Source of the DNA: a virus
DNA length: 23,433 bases
Reading direction: 5' to 3' (one strand)
IMG/VR virus record: IMGVR_UViG_3300009151_000402
Span: 1 to 23,433 of that record
Shown here: positions 5,651 through 13,025 of the stretch, piece by piece
Position numbering within the stretch: position 1 is the stretch's first letter
Layout of the letters: each line of letters begins with the position of its first letter
Position numbers and translations under genes: made by a program
The notes under the pieces: model-generated
What the model was told of the DNA's origin: nothing
Seen by the model: the letters and a program-made list of their open reading frames with translations, nothing else
The model's database searches: none

Positions 5651-8005
5651 TTATCTGGCAGCATTTTTCCACATTGCGGCGGCCGCAATCTTTTTGCCTT
5701 TTTCACCACCGCCTGCGGCTTTGGCTACTTTGTCAAAACTTTTGCCCGGTTTGCCTATGTCACCACCTGCTCTTGCCTTTTTGGCAATTGAGGATTTTTG
5801 ACCTTTGCTCAATCCTGCACTAGGTTTGGATGCTTCGTTCTTTAATCTGCCATCTTTCTTTGCACTTTGTAACATGTCAATGCGATCGCGGTATCCTGCA
5901 ATACCTGGTTTGATATCTTTAGCGGCTTGTTTTTCACCCTTAGTTGGGTTCTTAACATGCTTCATTGTAGTAGCAGATTGATGACTTTCTTCACTCATTC
6001 CCAGTTCTTTTTTCTTACGGGCTAGGCCTGCGCTACTTGTAGGACTCTTAGTTTTTTCATCTTCCAAGTCTTTGGTAGACATTTTCCAATCACCGCCTTT
6101 TTCCTTACGCTTGTACGCAGGTATCTTACTCTTTTCTACACCTTCTTTGATACCGGCTAATTTTAATATACGAGTCATATCTTCATAAGCCATCTGTTGA
6201 TGTGAGCGTTGGCTTAGGTGCGCAACTAGACGTTCTGCAAGTTGTCCGCCTTGATCACCAAACATTTTCTTACAGTGAACAATAACTCCTGTTTCACCTT
6301 TAGGGAAACGACCTGTTTCACGATCATAGAATGATTTAACTACTTCGGCAATTTCTCTCATGTTTGCACGGTGTGGTTGTGGTTCTTCGTTGTCCATAGA
6401 GTCCTCGTCTTCTGCCATAGGTGCAGGTGCCGGTGCCATTGCGGCAGGATCAGCCTCTGGTGCTGGTGCCACTGGTTCTTCAGGAGCAGGTTCTTCAGGA
6501 GCAGGTTCTGGTGCTGGCTCGGCAGCGGGCTCAGCACTTAGTTCTTGAGCGGCTTCTGGATCAGTATGTGCTACCCATGCTACAATGGTTTCTCTTGGAT
6601 CGGCTTCTGGATTGACTTTAGCAAGACTTTCTAACGCATCTGCTAAATCTTCGTCATGGATACCAATGCTCTCTAATGCTTCGACAGCACTTGTAGCATC
6701 TGCACCTAATGTTAGACCGTTGTCTAGTAAATCTTTAAGAGCCATAATTGTATCTGGTTCTAAATATCCTTCTACAATTGATTCTGCCCATTCGTCAAAT
6801 ATTTCAAAACTTTCTGTCGGAGATTTTTCTGCTTGTTTCATTCCTTGTTTAGCAAGATGTTTAGCAGTTGAATATCCTTGTCCGTGTTTGCCGGCTTTAG
6901 CAGGAGGATTTTTCTTTTTAGGATCTGGATCAAATGGAGGATCGTTGTCAGTTGCTTCTTCCATATGGTCGCATTCACATTCCATCATGCCACATTCTTC
7001 ACATTTTTCTGTGCTTTCAATAACATCGGCAAGATCTACTTCGCTTGTTTCTTGCATGATAGCATGAAGTAGAGGAAAAATACTTGTTAGATTGTCTTCA
7101 AACTGGCGTACTGTAAATTTATCTTTGTAATCTTCTAGAGTGACTTCATCTAATTCAGCACGAGCGTTAGTCTTAAAGTTGTTAGACCAATTTTCGTAAT
7201 ATGTTTGTTTGCTTAGGCTAGTGCAATCTTGACGTAGTTGTTCTAACTTGGCCATTGCACGTTCAAAGATATCTTGTGTGCTTTCGTTTACAAATCCTTC
7301 ACGGCCTGCTTGACGCTTGAACAAATTTAATTGAATAATGCTTTCGCTCATATCAATAATTGCTGTGCCTTTATCATCGTATGGACGACCGCCATTGGCT
7401 ACGTGACGTTGCATGGCTTTTGCACCAGACAAATGATTGAACGGATATTTAAAACGTTCGCCATCTGAATTTTCAATAAACAATGCGCTAATGTGTCTAC
7501 TTCTAGCACCGGGCTGTTCTTCGTTAACTGCTTGGCTATGCTTGATAATAAGTTTTGTGTTTTCTAGTGCTCTATAACTTGTTTTAGAACTACCAAAATA
7601 TTGTGATTCGGTCATATTGCTTTCCTTAGGTCCGTTTGTGGCGAGGTATTGAAAATCATTTTTGTTTAAATTGCCTTTATTGATATCTCTTGTATCAAAT
7701 CGTAACATTCTACGCATGGCAAACATACGCATTTCTTTTAAAAAATCGTACCATACACCTCTAATAACGCTATCAGTTCCTTCAGTAATACCTTGTCCAT
7801 AATACACCTTAAGTGTACCTATGTCATTGATACTAACACTAACTCTGCCAAGGGTGTTACCCTCAATGGCAAAATCGAAGTCAAAAAATCGAGCTTCTTT
7901 TGGATTGTTTGTAGTATTGCCCTCACCGTCACCCATTTCTAGGTTGCTGAAGCGAGAACGTACTTTATCAAACACGTCTTGGGCTATCATTTCAATAATA
8001 TTCAT
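5651..8005 (-). CDS. Large multi-module, low-complexity phage protein (head-associated?)
   Basis: 784 residues; no overall function recognised. An N-terminal folded region (~1-330) has FFDFDFAIEGNTLGRVSVS strands and then helices. A cysteine cluster follows (C335, C338, C343, C345, then H347), resembling a small metal site, then an NDPPFDPDPKKK linker (353-365). Next come a helical acidic region (~400-480), a Pro/Ala/Glu repeat linker (~490-530), an SFYDRETGRFPKGETG module (558-573) and a lysine-rich C-terminus ending SIAKKARAGGDIGKPGKSF then KKIAAAAMWKNAAR. I recall modules like the last two from other phage proteins. It lies between terminase and gp32 and shares composition with the 491-residue protein upstream of terminase, suggesting a virion or prohead-core role; this is inference. 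The ATG lies 6 nt after an AATAAATA motif and lacks a clear ribosome site. Confidence 0.85.
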   Translation of the reverse strand: MNIIEMIAQDVFDKVRSRFSNLEMGDGEGNTTNNPKEARFFDFDFAIEGNTLGRVSVSINDIGTLKVYYGQGITEGTDSVIRGVWYDFLKEMRMFAMRRMLRFDTRDINKGNLNKNDFQYLATNGPKESNMTESQYFGSSKTSYRALENTKLIIKHSQAVNEEQPGARSRHISALFIENSDGERFKYPFNHLSGAKAMQRHVANGGRPYDDKGTAIIDMSESIIQLNLFKRQAGREGFVNESTQDIFERAMAKLEQLRQDCTSLSKQTYYENWSNNFKTNARAELDEVTLEDYKDKFTVRQFEDNLTSIFPLLHAIMQETSEVDLADVIESTEKCEECGMMECECDHMEEATDNDPPFDPDPKKKNPPAKAGKHGQGYSTAKHLAKQGMKQAEKSPTESFEIFDEWAESIVEGYLEPDTIMALKDLLDNGLTLGADATSAVEALESIGIHDEDLADALESLAKVNPEADPRETIVAWVAHTDPEAAQELSAEPAAEPAPEPAPEEPAPEEPVAPAPEADPAAMAPAPAPMAEDEDSMDNEEPQPHRANMREIAEVVKSFYDRETGRFPKGETGVIVHCKKMFGDQGGQLAERLVAHLSQRSHQQMAYEDMTRILKLAGIKEGVEKSKIPAYKRKEKGGDWKMSTKDLEDEKTKSPTSSAGLARKKKELGMSEESHQSATTMKHVKNPTKGEKQAAKDIKPGIAGYRDRIDMLQSAKKDGRLKNEASKPSAGLSKGQKSSIAKKARAGGDIGKPGKSFDKVAKAAGGGEKGKKIAAAAMWKNAAR

Positions 8006-8011
8006 AATGTG

Positions 8012-8019
8012 TATTTATT
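8012..8019 (-). promoter_or_regulatory. Possible late promoter AATAAATA before the 784-residue gene
   Basis: AATAAATA (minus, 8019-8012) overlaps the terminase stop codon and ends 6 nt before the ATG at 8005. It matches the late motif in seven of eight bases. Because TAA belongs to the stop codon, the match could be partly accidental. Confidence 0.35.
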
Positions 8020-9607
8020 GCCAATTACCGATATAAACGGGCATGGGTAGATCATAATCTTCTAGGGCACGGTCTTCAATCATAGTTTCGTATACAGTTT
8101 GATCCCAATCGCCCATCATTCCTGCCATACGCATTACCAACAACATTGCCGCCACAAGGTCATCATATTCGTTAGTTTTGGCTTCAAAACTAATACCTTT
8201 AGCAATAAAAGTTTTGAGCTCTGATATTAAACTTGAAGAATGTACCTTTAAACGCTTTTGTTCAATTAACTGCTTTAACTTAGCACAGGCCGCAATCTTA
8301 CTTTGATTTGTAGTATTAAATCCTCTACGGAATCTTCGTACATGCCCTTTTTTAATTGGCTCGCTCATAAACATCCCCGGGATACTTTCTTCGCCCATTT
8401 CATTGATAGCAACAAGAGCGGCTTCGCCTACTGTGTTGTTTTCTACACTGTAATAGATCTGCGGATTTTGCGGGTTGTCACTTTGTATTTCGTTATTGAT
8501 AAATTTACAAATTTCTCGTAGAATCCTAACTTGACTTTGTATAGGAGTTGTATTGTGATGCCATTCTCCTACTTGTTCAAATGTAGGTAGTTCTAAAATC
8601 TCAATCGCAGAAAAGTTGCCGCCTGTACCTAGTGCAGGGTCTAATGCTATTAGATACAAATTGCGTGGATCAATTTTTTTGTACCAGCGCACTTGCCCCA
8701 TCTTCATGATAGGTTCACTAGACTCCATACCTGCAAGAGTAATAGAGTTAATTAGTGTTTCGTCAAAGATCAAGAACTCGCAACCGTGCTCGCGCCGGAA
8801 ACGTTCTTCACCTAACTGTGACATTTGTTCGTCAGCCCACTTCTGATCGCGGTCTGGATGTTCTTCCCAATGTGCTCTAAACGGAAAGAATCCGTTGCGG
8901 CCTACTGTGGTTTTGTTACCGTGCTCGTCAGTCATCTTGTTTGCTTCGTGCCAAATTAATGAGAATTGGTCCTCGTCACTGTTCGGAGTACTTGTAATAA
9001 TTGCCTTACCACCTGTAGCCAGTGTAGGTGAAATTGAAGTCCAAAACTCGACGGCAATATTAGGTTCAACGAATGCAAACTCGTCGGCGTATAGTAATGA
9101 TAATGACATACCACGACCGGTTGTTTCGGTTGTTGTCTGTGCAACAATACGTGATCCGTTGTCAAATTCAATACTGTGTTTGTTATAACTTGTAACACCA
9201 CAGCGTATAATGTCGGGGCAAAGTTCGTATGCGTAACGCACACGGCCCATGATCTCCATGGCACCCGATCCCTTGTGGGCGGCAACCAGTATGGTGCTGT
9301 CTGGAATAAACATAGCATACCATAATAGATAACCAGCGGCTGTCGTTGTCTTACCTGTTTGTCGAGGAAGAAGATTAACATTTAATCTGTGATCATGATA
9401 ACTGTCAATTAGCCTACGTTGATAATCGTAGGCTACGTATTTCAATTTGCCTTTAGTAGGATGCTGAATGTGAAAGAAATTGTCCAAGAAGTAATGCGGA
9501 CCAATAACTGGGTCCTGGCATTTTAATAGGTGCTCGATATCATCCTCAGAAAATTTCTGAGTAGTGTGCGCTTTCTTAATTAAATTACCGTCTAATATTT
9601 TTGCCAT
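8015..9607 (-). CDS. 17: Terminase large subunit, gp17-like packaging ATPase/nuclease
   Basis: It docks at the portal, cuts concatemeric phage DNA and pumps it into the prohead. In 530 residues: an adenine-binding region around YDYQRRLID (60-68), Walker A PRQTGKT (81-87), Walker B LLYADE (171-176), coupling motif TSTPNS (205-210), then an RNase H-fold nuclease with likely acidic ligands D323 (ALDPALG), E389 (SVENN) and D482/D483 (EYDDLVAA). It lacks the longer N-terminal extension of T4 gp17 (610 residues). The ATG at 9607 is 5 nt after GTAAATA and has no Shine-Dalgarno. An intrinsic terminator just upstream makes this gene the first of its own transcription unit. Confidence 0.95.
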   Translation of the reverse strand: MAKILDGNLIKKAHTTQKFSEDDIEHLLKCQDPVIGPHYFLDNFFHIQHPTKGKLKYVAYDYQRRLIDSYHDHRLNVNLLPRQTGKTTTAAGYLLWYAMFIPDSTILVAAHKGSGAMEIMGRVRYAYELCPDIIRCGVTSYNKHSIEFDNGSRIVAQTTTETTGRGMSLSLLYADEFAFVEPNIAVEFWTSISPTLATGGKAIITSTPNSDEDQFSLIWHEANKMTDEHGNKTTVGRNGFFPFRAHWEEHPDRDQKWADEQMSQLGEERFRREHGCEFLIFDETLINSITLAGMESSEPIMKMGQVRWYKKIDPRNLYLIALDPALGTGGNFSAIEILELPTFEQVGEWHHNTTPIQSQVRILREICKFINNEIQSDNPQNPQIYYSVENNTVGEAALVAINEMGEESIPGMFMSEPIKKGHVRRFRRGFNTTNQSKIAACAKLKQLIEQKRLKVHSSSLISELKTFIAKGISFEAKTNEYDDLVAAMLLVMRMAGMMGDWDQTVYETMIEDRALEDYDLPMPVYIGNWQ

Positions 9608-9612
9608 ACTAA

Positions 9613-9620
9613 TATTTACT
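9613..9620 (-). promoter_or_regulatory. Late promoter for terminase large subunit
   Basis: AGTAAATA (minus, 9620-9613) is followed by TTAGT and the ATG. It matches TATAAATA in six of eight bases, including the TAAATA core, and begins one base after the T-run of a terminator. If the element spans -13 to -6 as in T4, +1 is the A of the start codon. Confidence 0.6.
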
Positions 9621-9621
9621 G

Positions 9622-9649
9622 AAAAAAATAGGCTCCGAAGAGCCTATTT
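9622..9649 (-). terminator. Intrinsic terminator with UUCG loop upstream of terminase
   Basis: A perfect 10-bp stem (arms 9640-9649 and 9626-9635) is closed on the minus strand by a TTCG tetraloop and followed by a run of T. It ends the transcript of the 491-residue gene just before the terminase promoter. Confidence 0.9.
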
Positions 9650-9662
9650 GGAGTTAGTGATA

Positions 9663-11138
9663 TTAACGTTCCATACGAGCGTCAAAATCTGCTCGCATAC
9701 CGGCTTTTTTATCTTCGTGACGCTTTAGAGCGGCTTTGGCTTTTTCATCTCCGGCTTCTGCTTTCTTTTTTAAGCCGTCTACACGTGACTTTTCTAAATC
9801 GCGAGCGTGTTGTGCGGCCACTGAATTTGGATTGTAGGCTTCGTCATACTTGTTGTATTTGTCTCTAACTTTGTCTAGATTTTTGCCTTCTTTTCCAGCC
9901 TTTGCTAATGCTTGCATACCGTCTTTTCCGTACTTCATTACACCCTTGGCTGCTCGGCTCATAGTGCGTTCGGCTTCTTTAACTGGATATGATTTGCCAC
10001 CAACCTTAATTTTTTCGCCAGGTTGGACTCCGTCTTTTTTAGCATCACGTACTGCCTTACCAAATGCATTACCTTCTTTGGCTCTTGCTTCGTCCATTTT
10101 TCCATGTACTGGGCATTTTGCTTCGCCTTTTGTTTTACAGCAACATGTACCTTTACCTTCATTTACAAATGCCTGGTAGTCAGCAAACAACTGATTTGTT
10201 AATTCTGTTAATGAATCTGTTGGTTGTTGTTCGACACTTTCTCTTTTTAAAGGATTGTCTGCTCTTGTTGCGGCTTTGGCTTGATCAATGTCTTTGATTT
10301 TGTTAAACATCTGAGCAAAATCATTTGGATTGTAGTCACGAGTGTGTTCTTTAGGACTTGTGTCCCATACTCTCATGTCTTCTGCCATTTCTTCATCCTC
10401 GCTTGACATATCATCACCGGCTTTACTACCAGCAGTATATCCAGCCACTGCACCTGCTGGGCCACCTAATGCGGCACCTGCTACGCCACCTAATGCGCCT
10501 CCAATGATGCCTTCGTCTTTTTCACCGCCGCCTTTTACAGGATTAGAAGTTTTAACTTTAACTGGCATATTTGTGCTAATCTTAACAGGCTGACCTGTTT
10601 TTAATTTGTTTACCATGTCGGCTAATTCGTCACCACCCATCGGACCGCCACCTAATTCGTCACCACCCATTTCTGGTTCTGCACCCATGTCCATTGCTAC
10701 ACCGTCCATGTCGCCGTCGTGATCTAAATCCATAGGAGAAGGCATACCACCTAACATGTCATCGCCTGTTGGCATAGGAGCACCCATACCTTGCATACCA
10801 GAATGTGAAGCACCACTTGCAATGTCAGCAAGACCACGCATCATGGTAACAATTTCGTTAGCATTGCCTGCTGTCATACTTAAACTTGCAGGTGTACTTG
10901 GCATGGGAGCACCCATTCCTGGCATACCACATTCGGCAATTGAATTGCCAAACTCTCTGCTTTCCATTAAACCTGATAATTGACGTAATGTTTTCATATC
11001 TGGCTCAGGCATGTTTACATCTAACTGTTTGATACCATTACCACCTAATACAGGTGTCTCCATTACTCTTGGTTTTTCAACTCTTGGATTTTGTGCGTCT
11101 AGTTCTGCTAGGCGTTGTAGTACATTGATCATTTGCAT
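9663..11138 (-). CDS. Low-complexity Met/Gly-rich protein (head-associated?)
   Basis: 491 residues; family not recognised. An N-terminal helix leads into a Met/Gly/Pro-rich section with two copies of GM.GMGAPMP (~71-79 and 114-122). Next are an Asp-rich DLDHDGDMDG stretch (137-146) resembling a Ca-binding loop, two MGGDEL copies, and a glycine/alanine zipper (IIGGALGGVAGAALGGPAGAVAG, ~211-233) of the type that inserts into or packs against membranes. A cysteine cluster CCCKTKGEAKCPVHG lies at 332-346. The C-terminal ~140 residues are Lys/Ala/Asp-rich and probably helical. The ATG has AAGGA 8 nt upstream and lies 2 nt after the preceding stop. Location among packaging genes suggests a virion or core protein, unproven. 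Confidence 0.8.
   Translation of the reverse strand: MQMINVLQRLAELDAQNPRVEKPRVMETPVLGGNGIKQLDVNMPEPDMKTLRQLSGLMESREFGNSIAECGMPGMGAPMPSTPASLSMTAGNANEIVTMMRGLADIASGASHSGMQGMGAPMPTGDDMLGGMPSPMDLDHDGDMDGVAMDMGAEPEMGGDELGGGPMGGDELADMVNKLKTGQPVKISTNMPVKVKTSNPVKGGGEKDEGIIGGALGGVAGAALGGPAGAVAGYTAGSKAGDDMSSEDEEMAEDMRVWDTSPKEHTRDYNPNDFAQMFNKIKDIDQAKAATRADNPLKRESVEQQPTDSLTELTNQLFADYQAFVNEGKGTCCCKTKGEAKCPVHGKMDEARAKEGNAFGKAVRDAKKDGVQPGEKIKVGGKSYPVKEAERTMSRAAKGVMKYGKDGMQALAKAGKEGKNLDKVRDKYNKYDEAYNPNSVAAQHARDLEKSRVDGLKKKAEAGDEKAKAALKRHEDKKAGMRADFDARMER
10622..10670. repeat. 19-bp direct repeat, 30-bp period
   Basis: CTAATTCGTCACCACCCAT occurs at 10622-10640 and again at 10652-10670, encoding the duplicated MGGDEL stretch of the 491-residue protein. 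It looks like recent tandem duplication in low-complexity coding sequence. Confidence 0.85.
10771..10929. repeat. Imperfect ~30-bp direct repeat pair
   Basis: Bases 10771-10800 and 10900-10929 are nearly identical and encode the two GM.GMGAPMP copies of the 491-residue protein. Confidence 0.75.
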
Positions 11139-11140
11139 AA

Positions 11141-11731
11141 TTATTTCCTTCTAGGATCTGGAGCCTGTGTTATTGGGGCTTTACTGTATACCGTGTTGTC
11201 CATTACAGACTGTGTTTCGCCGGATGGAATTTTCTCACCAAGCTCGGCTCTACGTTTCTTTGATTCAGCACTTAAAGTTTTAATCAGACTTTCATTGTGC
11301 TTTTGACCCCAATGATCGTCCCAATTGGCATTAGGTGATTCACTGTAGTTTGGATCATCTAATAGTGCGCCTGTTCTTTTACTGTCGGGAGTTTGTTGGT
11401 ATTCTTCAGTTGGTTCGTAAGGTGAACGGACAACTAATTCTTCGTTTGTTCTTCCTAAGTTTGAACTTAGGTATTCTGTTAGTTCGTTTGCTGTTGTAGG
11501 ATAATCAAGTGTTACTTCCCATACATTAACGTTGCGATTTCTAATTTTTGGAAAGTCTAGAGGAAATGATTGGACTGGTGTTTGTGCTGTTTTTTTGAAG
11601 TCAGTTATACTGAAACGATCAAGCAATCCGCGTAATTTAGTCTCATCCTCTGTAGTGACATCACCCGCTACCTTTACACGAAAGGACCAGGTTTTCTTTG
11701 ATTCGGTGATATATTCTTTGAGTGATTTCAT
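11141..11731 (-). CDS. Putative internal head protein with T4-like capsid-targeting N-terminus
   Basis: 196 residues beginning MKSLKEYITES. T4 internal proteins start with a closely similar capsid-targeting peptide (MKTYQEFIAEA in IPIII as I recall it) that is cut after I/L-x-E by the gp21 prohead protease; here the cut would follow ITE at residue 10. The body begins TWSFRVKVAGDV and has an alpha/beta look to residue ~95 (DETKLRGLLDRFSI, NVWEVTLDYP, ELTEYLSSNLG), then a disordered tail rich in Pro, Asn, Lys and Arg ending DPRRK. The fold suggests a small ferredoxin-like domain. The function inside the head is unknown. The gene lies 6 nt after gp16, with a GATAAATA motif overlapping that junction and no clear ribosome site. 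Confidence 0.75.
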   Translation of the reverse strand: MKSLKEYITESKKTWSFRVKVAGDVTTEDETKLRGLLDRFSITDFKKTAQTPVQSFPLDFPKIRNRNVNVWEVTLDYPTTANELTEYLSSNLGRTNEELVVRSPYEPTEEYQQTPDSKRTGALLDDPNYSESPNANWDDHWGQKHNESLIKTLSAESKKRRAELGEKIPSGETQSVMDNTVYSKAPITQAPDPRRK

Positions 11732-11737
11732 GATATT

Positions 11738-12214
11738 TTATTTATCCATCTTTTTCAGTTTCTCAAGGAGACTATTACGATCTGTAATTAAGTAACCTTC
11801 TGCTTGAATTGCTTCAGGATCTTGATTTCCTTGCTTTTTATCAATACCATACTTTTTAATCTGTAGATCAATCATCTTGAGTTTTTTATCTATTTTGTTA
11901 GATTTAGCAGTAATTGCGGCATTCATCATTTGTGCGGCAACTTCAAACATACGGGCACCGTATCGTGCTTCTACGTTCATTCCTAAATCCATTAGATCAT
12001 CGTAGGCCTGTTCTGCTTTATTAGCCAGACTATCTAACTCAGCATCGCTAACATCGCCCAATCCTTTAACTCTAGGAAGTGCGGCCGCAATTTTATCAAA
12101 TTGTTCAAGTTTATCTTCTAAACTAATCATTGGCTGATCAGTAACTTCGACTGGCTCGATAATAGGTTCTTCTGTAGGAGGAACATTAAAAAGTTCTTCT
12201 AGTTTTTTTGTCAT
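11738..12214 (-). CDS. 16: Terminase small subunit, gp16-like
   Basis: gp16 oligomers recognise phage DNA and regulate the large terminase. This protein has 158 residues (T4 gp16, 164). Its layout matches: an acidic disordered N-terminus (PPTEEPIIEPVEVTD), then a central helical pair, ANKAEQAYDDLMDLGMNVEARYGARMFEVAAQMMNAAITAKSNKIDKKLKMIDLQIKKYG (split over residues ~70-130). This corresponds to the T4 region where an HMEVFATLMGQMTTTNKEIL helix is followed by a Lys-rich helix. A short C-terminal segment follows. It sits between gp4 and gp17, as expected for packaging genes. The ATG at 12214 lacks a strong ribosome site and is 5 nt after GATAAGTA. Confidence 0.75.
   Translation of the reverse strand: MTKKLEELFNVPPTEEPIIEPVEVTDQPMISLEDKLEQFDKIAAALPRVKGLGDVSDAELDSLANKAEQAYDDLMDLGMNVEARYGARMFEVAAQMMNAAITAKSNKIDKKLKMIDLQIKKYGIDKKQGNQDPEAIQAEGYLITDRNSLLEKLKKMDK
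11739..11746 (-). promoter_or_regulatory. Possible late promoter GATAAATA
   Basis: GATAAATA (minus, 11746-11739) ends 7 nt before the ATG of the putative internal head protein, matching the late motif in seven of eight bases. It overlaps the last codons and stop of gp16, so chance is possible. Confidence 0.35.
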
Positions 12215-12219
12215 AATCT

Positions 12220-12227
12220 TACTTATC
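12220..12227 (-). promoter_or_regulatory. Weak late-promoter-like motif GATAAGTA before gp16
   Basis: GATAAGTA (minus, 12227-12220) ends 5 nt before the gp16 ATG, the same spacing as at gp17, gp13 and the tube-like gene. It has two differences from TATAAATA and overlaps the gp4 stop codon. Confidence 0.2.
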
Positions 12228-12660
12228 GTTTTTTACCAGTATGGAACAAATCTTCTTCACTTACAACTCTAAATCGTAATCCCATTCGTTTACACCATGC
12301 TTGTGCGGCCTGCCATTTTGCCATATTTTTAACATATTGAGCTTGATTATAAGGATTTTTCCCTACAGACTCTAACACGGCTTGATTTCTTGGTTTAATT
12401 TCAATAAGTTCTGCATGTTTTTTCATGGTCTTATCTACATATACAATTAAAAAATCGGGGACATAGACTGTTTGTTTTCCTGTTAAGGGATCTTGATACG
12501 GTATCTTAACACTTTCACTGGCCCATTGTTGTATTGATGGGTTGTTATCACAAAACATCATAAAAGTCATTTCCCAACTTGATCGGTAGGTTGGTTCTCC
12601 TACTCCTACATATTTGTCAGGATTACGTATTATAAATTTTCCTCGGGCGGTTGCTCTCAT
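12223..12660 (-). CDS. 4: gp4-like head completion protein with nuclease-fold motifs
   Basis: T4 gp4 (gp50/65) acts at the end of DNA packaging to complete the head so a tail can attach. This protein has 145 residues against ~150 for T4. It carries the PD-(D/E)xK pattern of TnsA-like nucleases: an early YRSSWE (25-30), then P68-D69 in YVPDFLIVY, then E87-I-K89 in ELIEIKP, followed by an amphipathic helix and RFRVVSEEDLF. All likely catalytic residues are present. The ATG at 12660 overlaps the stop of the preceding gene (ATGA), implying coupled translation. Confidence 0.88.
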   Translation of the reverse strand: MRATARGKFIIRNPDKYVGVGEPTYRSSWEMTFMMFCDNNPSIQQWASESVKIPYQDPLTGKQTVYVPDFLIVYVDKTMKKHAELIEIKPRNQAVLESVGKNPYNQAQYVKNMAKWQAAQAWCKRMGLRFRVVSEEDLFHTGKKR

Positions 12661-13019
12661 GCTATTATATTACGTTTAACATTATCAACTGGAATTACAT
12701 TTTGAATAACTCCTAAACTACTGGTTTTGTATCTATTGTTATTAAGTATTTCTGCTACCAATACACTAAGATCAGATTGTGCTAACCCCTTAATAGACTC
12801 TAGTATTTGCATGGCATTATAGCCATCTTTTTTTGCTTGAATTAAAATAGCAATTGAAATGTTTTCAGCGGATTCAGTAGTCCACCCTCTAGTTTCTAAA
12901 ACACCTGTCATAGCAACTAATACATTGTTATCTATTTGAGTAGGTTTTTGATTATTAAAAAATTGTATTGTTGCATCGCTAGATGATGATGTTTTTTGTG
13001 ACGGTATATTGGTATACAT
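12657..13019 (-). CDS. Small unrecognised protein in tail/head operon
   Basis: 120 residues. The N-terminus is Ser/Thr-rich (SQKTSSSSDATIQFF). The middle is helical: NNVLVAMTGVLETRGWTTESAENISIAILIQAKKDGYNAMQILESIKGL. I do not recognise a family. It lies 6 nt after the tube-like gene and overlaps gp4 by four bases (ATGA), so it belongs to the same transcript. No good ribosome site precedes the ATG. A small virion or assembly factor is the natural guess from context. Confidence 0.7.
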   Translation of the reverse strand: MYTNIPSQKTSSSSDATIQFFNNQKPTQIDNNVLVAMTGVLETRGWTTESAENISIAILIQAKKDGYNAMQILESIKGLAQSDLSVLVAEILNNNRYKTSSLGVIQNVIPVDNVKRNIIA

Positions 13020-13025
13020 GATCGT

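Noticed and set aside
6470-6540. Short repeats in the Pro/Ala/Glu linker as a possible regulatory repeat array
   Set aside because: They are in-frame codon repeats of a flexible linker and need no other explanation.
6585-7067. 160-residue plus-strand open frame
   Set aside because: It is antisense to the well-supported 784-residue gene, has no ribosome site, and its Ser-rich composition is what antisense of that coding sequence gives.
8956-9381. 141-residue minus-strand open frame in another phase of the terminase gene
   Set aside because: It overlaps the ATPase core of gp17 (Walker A and B codons), has an unlikely composition and no start signal.
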